Shown here one piece after another: positions 6,445 through 9,450 of a DNA stretch of 9,450 bases. The stretch's first letter is position 1, and each line of letters starts with the position of its first letter. The stretch lies in contig CANCEQ010000121.1 of assembly GCA_947375085.1 (NCBI GenBank), positions 1-9,450 on the forward strand, in the 5' to 3' direction. The position numbers were made by a program, and so were the translations under genes. This DNA comes from Flavobacteriales bacterium. Lineage in GTDB: Bacteria > Bacteroidota > Bacteroidia > Flavobacteriales > Crocinitomicaceae. Below the pieces are notes generated by a model that was not told the DNA's origin, made no database searches, and worked only from the letters and a program-made list of their open reading frames with translations.

Positions 6445-8075
6445 TCATTTGAAGAATTCATTTTTTCAAATGTAATTTCTTTTTCATAAATCGTTTTCTG
6501 ATTCTTTAATTTTAGAAAAGAAAATAAAGTTTGCTTTTGGGGATACTTTTTTAATTTACAAACAGAAATTTTTCCATTATCCCCTATTTTTTCAATCTTA
6601 TTAATTATTTCAGGGAAATTGAAATAAGTTTCATTTAAAAATAAATCATTTTGATAAACCAGATAATCAAAATCCCATTTTAATGCTTTTGATAAATCAT
6701 TTTTATTTGAAGACATGATTGCGTAACCAAATCTATCCATCAAGATAAATGGGATATTTGGTGCTTGTGGACTTAAAACTAAAATTTTAGATGTTTCATT
6801 TATATGAAGTGACTTTAAAAAATTATCTGAATGCTTAAAATTTTCGATCGTTTTACCTACCAAATCCCAACTCCCTGTTTCTCTTCGTTTAACTTGATAT
6901 TCAAAAACATTTGAAACCCAATAAAAAACTACAATAATAACTGATGTTAGCATAAATACATTTAAACCAAAATTAAAATCTGGTATGTAAATTAAAGTAA
7001 TCAGAAGCAATAAAATTGTAGGTATATAAAAGGTATCCAAAAAATAATAATCATGATTCGGGAATTGTTTTAACATTAAAAATGAAAACAGAATAAATCC
7101 TATAAACTGAACCAGAATAAATAAAGTAAAAAGATGCTCTATTTTTCCTTTACGACTCTTCTTAAATAAAATATAGAATAAACTAATAGCTATTGAAACT
7201 ATAATAAACAAATAATGCAACTTGGAAAAATAATGATACTTCCAATTAGATAAAGTCAATTGAATAATCTCCTTTATTTCTGAATAATTTTCTGCCATCA
7301 TTAAATGACTCAAAAAAACAGAGCCATATTCTTGTCTCAATAAGTTATTATAAAAAAAATAACTCAATAAAGCGATCAATGAACAACCAACAGGAATAAT
7401 TTTACCTTTTAAACTTGTTTCTTTTTTAATTATACGATAAAATTCAATTGATAAAATTGAAATTAATGAAATCAAGAAAGTACTTCTACTTAAAGCTGCA
7501 ATCGTTAAAAAAACTAAGCTTAAATTAAAATATTTTTTATTTTCATTTTTTAAATAAATAAAAAATAAATAAATACCTATCAATGTATTTGAAATTGAAG
7601 GTATAGTTGGCAAAAACCCACCTTGATAGTATACAAAAACTGGTGAAGTAGCAGCAAAAATCAATAAGAGTAAAGATTTTACACTATTATTCGTGAATAA
7701 TAAGCCTATTTTAAATAAATAATAAAGACCTATAAAACTATAAAACAAAATATAAAGACGAAAAATAACAGGTGAAGTATTACCCGTAATCTTCATTATA
7801 ATTGCTGCTAAAAAATCGTGAACAGGAAAATCTACTGCTGTCGTTCCTTCGGCAGAAGGTTCTTTCCATTCATTTGGAAACTGTCGATTTAAGACAAACG
7901 TTTGGGGTTTTATAAAATTTAAATCATTTTTTACAAAACCTAACGATAATGCATACCTATCTGATTGAGCCCAGGCATGAATATTTGATGGAAATTCTTG
8001 AATATATTTAAATTGGAATAAAAAACCGAAAACTAGTATAATGAAAATCGATACTAAATTATTTTTTTTCGTCAT
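6432..8075 (-). CDS. GT-C / GT39-like integral membrane glycosyltransferase
   Basis: A 547-residue polytopic membrane protein of the ArnT/PMT-like (GT-C) glycosyltransferase type. Members move a sugar from a polyprenyl-phosphate donor to lipid, glycan or protein acceptors on the periplasmic side. The first hydrophobic segment (about 8-24) is followed by a large loop with HAWAQSDRYALSLGF (33-47), where Asp39 is the likely catalytic acid, and AVDFPVHDFLAA (80-91). About ten more hydrophobic segments extend to about 390, with QFPNHDYYFLDTFYIP at 337-352 before the last pair. A soluble domain fills about 395-547. It follows lgt by 39 bases on the same strand and overlaps the next gene. The C-terminus (ITFEKMNSSNEWQN) looks like the first strand of a beta-sandwich domain that continues in the next frame, so this ORF may be truncated by a frameshift. 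Donor and acceptor cannot be inferred. Confidence 0.82.
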   Translation of the reverse strand: MTKKNNLVSIFIILVFGFLFQFKYIQEFPSNIHAWAQSDRYALSLGFVKNDLNFIKPQTFVLNRQFPNEWKEPSAEGTTAVDFPVHDFLAAIIMKITGNTSPVIFRLYILFYSFIGLYYLFKIGLLFTNNSVKSLLLLIFAATSPVFVYYQGGFLPTIPSISNTLIGIYLFFIYLKNENKKYFNLSLVFLTIAALSRSTFLISLISILSIEFYRIIKKETSLKGKIIPVGCSLIALLSYFFYNNLLRQEYGSVFLSHLMMAENYSEIKEIIQLTLSNWKYHYFSKLHYLFIIVSIAISLFYILFKKSRKGKIEHLFTLFILVQFIGFILFSFLMLKQFPNHDYYFLDTFYIPTILLLLITLIYIPDFNFGLNVFMLTSVIIVVFYWVSNVFEYQVKRRETGSWDLVGKTIENFKHSDNFLKSLHINETSKILVLSPQAPNIPFILMDRFGYAIMSSNKNDLSKALKWDFDYLVYQNDLFLNETYFNFPEIINKIEKIGDNGKISVCKLKKYPQKQTLFSFLKLKNQKTIYEKEITFEKMNSSNEWQN

Positions 8076-8114
8076 TTTAACATGTTTACATTTCCAATTC
8101 TAAAAGAATTTAAA

Positions 8115-8984
8115 TTATTCAATTTCTTTAATTGGATCTTTCTTTAAAGCCTTAAACATTAAAATCAATCCTACAATAATAAAAGGAATACTTAACATTT
8201 GTCCAGTATTGATAGGTAAAACAGCATCTCTTTCCGTTTGGCCTAATTTCACAAATTCTACTAAAAAACGTGCTGTAAAAAGTAGCGTTAAAAATGTACC
8301 AAATAATAATCCAGGCTTAGTCCAAACTTGTTTTTTCCAATACATAAATAATAACAACACGAAAATAAAAATATACGCTATTGCTTCATATAGTTGAGCT
8401 GGATGACGAACTGGAATTTGATCCCAAGAACAATCAAAAGGTGGGTAACAATCATTCATTATAAAACGAAATCCCCATGGAACTGTAGTGATATCCCCTA
8501 CAATTTCAGAATTCACTAAGTTCCCTAAACGTATACAACATGCAGCAATTGCAGTTGGGGCAGCGATTCTATCTAAAATCCATAAATAAGGTTTATTTAC
8601 TACTTTTCGAGAGAAAAACCAAAGAGCAATTGCAATCACAATAGCACCACCGTGACTTGCTAATCCACCTTCCCAGACTTTAAAAATATCAATTGGATGT
8701 GAAAAATAACCTCTTTCCAAAACAATTCCTTCTGGACTAACTCTATCAAAATAAGGTCCGTAAAAAAACACATGTCCTAATCGTGCACCAATTATGGTGG
8801 ATAAAACCATGTACATTACCAACTTATCTAAAATTTCGTCGGTAATATTTTCTTTTTTGAAAACTTTTTTAATAACAAAATAGCCGATTACTAAACCAGA
8901 AACAAATAAAAGACCATATAAATTAGGTGTTTTTAATCCTTCAAATAATTCCGGTCGAACATTCCAATTGATAGCTAAATTCAT
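8115..8984 (-). CDS. lgt: Prolipoprotein diacylglyceryl transferase
   Basis: Lgt moves diacylglycerol from phosphatidylglycerol to the lipobox cysteine of prolipoproteins in the inner membrane, the first step of lipoprotein maturation. The 289-residue length is typical (E. coli 291). Family landmarks are all present: PNLYGLLF with Tyr23, GARLGHVFFY at 66-75, WEGGLASHGG with His111, IRLGNLVNSEIVG with Arg152 and Asn155, the RHPAQLYEA block at 193-201, and RFLVEFVKLGQ with Arg239. It has about seven hydrophobic segments. An insertion with two or three cysteines (NDCYPPFDCSWDQIP, 177-191) lies before RHPAQ in the periplasmic loop. The gene follows trhO by 19 bases and precedes the GT-C gene, so the three are probably cotranscribed. 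Confidence 0.97.
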   Translation of the reverse strand: MNLAINWNVRPELFEGLKTPNLYGLLFVSGLVIGYFVIKKVFKKENITDEILDKLVMYMVLSTIIGARLGHVFFYGPYFDRVSPEGIVLERGYFSHPIDIFKVWEGGLASHGGAIVIAIALWFFSRKVVNKPYLWILDRIAAPTAIAACCIRLGNLVNSEIVGDITTVPWGFRFIMNDCYPPFDCSWDQIPVRHPAQLYEAIAYIFIFVLLLFMYWKKQVWTKPGLLFGTFLTLLFTARFLVEFVKLGQTERDAVLPINTGQMLSIPFIIVGLILMFKALKKDPIKEIE

Positions 8985-9003
8985 GATTAATGTTGATTTC
9001 TAG

Positions 9004-9450
9004 TTATTTATTATTTGGTTTAAATAGCAATTTCTCTGAACGACCTTTTTTGAAAATCATATTGCTTTTATCTGAACCTTTTCGTAATTCTTTTTGAACA
9101 TCTTGAGGAAGTCGATTTACTTCCATGCACTCCGTTGAACAACAATTTTCTAATTTGTCTTTGCAACTTTCACATTGAATAAACAACAAATGACATGCTT
9201 CATTTGCACAATTCGTATGTGTATCAGCAGGAGAACCACATTGATGACAAACAGCAACTATATCATCAGAAATTCGCTCTCCTCTTCTTTCATCAAAAAC
9301 GAAATTCTTTCCAATGAATTTATTCTCTATGCCTTTATCTTTGCAATCATTTGCATATTTGATAATCCCACCTTCTAATTGATGAACATTTTTAAAACCT
9401 CTATGTTTAAACCAAGCGGAAGCCTTTTCACAACGAATTCCACCAGTGCA
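9004..9450 (-). CDS. trhO: tRNA uridine(34) hydroxylase, rhodanese-domain protein (3' part only)
   Basis: The reading frame is open from the window's right edge to TAA at 9006-9004, giving the last 148 residues; the true start lies outside. The fragment begins exactly at the rhodanese active-site loop, [10 protein letters not shown], with the catalytic cysteine as its first residue, and continues [11 protein letters not shown]. The cysteine-rich tail follows: [29 protein letters not shown] and then ENCCSTEC. This tail, probably zinc-binding, is characteristic of the YceA/TrhO family. TrhO carries out oxygen-dependent 5-hydroxylation of U34 in certain tRNAs. A shorter reading from a TTG at 9189 would drop the rhodanese loop and is not the real start. 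It is the most upstream visible gene of the minus-strand group that includes lgt. Confidence 0.93.
   Translation of the reverse strand, partial: CTGGIRCEKASAWFKHRGFKNVHQLEGGIIKYANDCKDKGIENKFIGKNFVFDERRGERISDDIVAVCHQCGSPADTHTNCANEACHLLFIQCESCKDKLENCCSTECMEVNRLPQDVQKELRKGSDKSNMIFKKGRSEKLLFKPNNK

Noticed and set aside
8096..8110. Hairpin AATTC-TAAAA-GAATT between lgt and the glycosyltransferase gene
   Set aside because: The stem is only five AT-rich pairs with no T-tract, too weak to call a terminator.
9004..9189. A 61-codon ORF starting at TTG 9189
   Set aside because: It is only the tail of the longer open frame that reaches the window's right edge and contains the rhodanese loop and more of the cysteine-rich region.
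9175..9378. 67-codon plus-strand ORF opposite trhO
   Set aside because: It is antisense to a well-recognised coding frame and shows no protein-like features of its own.

Overview
The window looks like chromosomal DNA from a Bacteroidota bacterium, most likely a flavobacterium-like member (Flavobacteriales). It is strongly AT-rich, genes lack clear Shine-Dalgarno sequences, candidate promoters resemble the TAnnTTTG type, and there is a TPR / beta-propeller / CarboxypepD_reg / OmpA envelope protein of the sort typical of this phylum. No tRNA, rRNA, CRISPR array, insertion sequence or phage gene was seen. Both ends of the window cut through genes.

Left part (1-1454, minus strand): a three-gene protein-glutamylation cluster. 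In transcription order it holds a RimB-like retropepsin-fold 'ATP-dependent zinc protease', the ATP-grasp ligase RimK, and the first 30 codons of a probable succinylglutamate desuccinylase/aspartoacylase-family (M14-like) hydrolase whose ATG overlaps the rimK stop. This reads as a writer plus two possible erasers acting on glutamate tails. Divergent from it is rplS (ribosomal protein L19), which ends in a clear intrinsic terminator. A membrane-anchored GH25 lysozyme-like gene begins only about a dozen bases after that terminator.

Middle (2929-5980): an 813-residue minus-strand envelope protein with PorE-like domain order converges on the GH25 gene across a shared hairpin. It is transcribed divergently from a small secreted protein of unknown function. 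Candidate promoters for both lie in the 193-base gap between them. The small gene ends in a strong hairpin terminator.

Right part (6052-9450, minus strand): a probable operon trhO (3' part only) - lgt - GT-C membrane glycosyltransferase - small beta-rich protein. The last two overlap by 13 bases. Together they look like one glycosyltransferase with a C-terminal beta-sandwich domain that a one-base shift in an A4 run has split in two.

Most genes are conserved housekeeping or envelope functions. The points most worth a second look are the three-gene glutamate-tail cluster, the apparent split of the glycosyltransferase, and the uncharacterised secreted protein beside the PorE-like gene. I did not find convincing evidence of a wholly new defence or mobile system.
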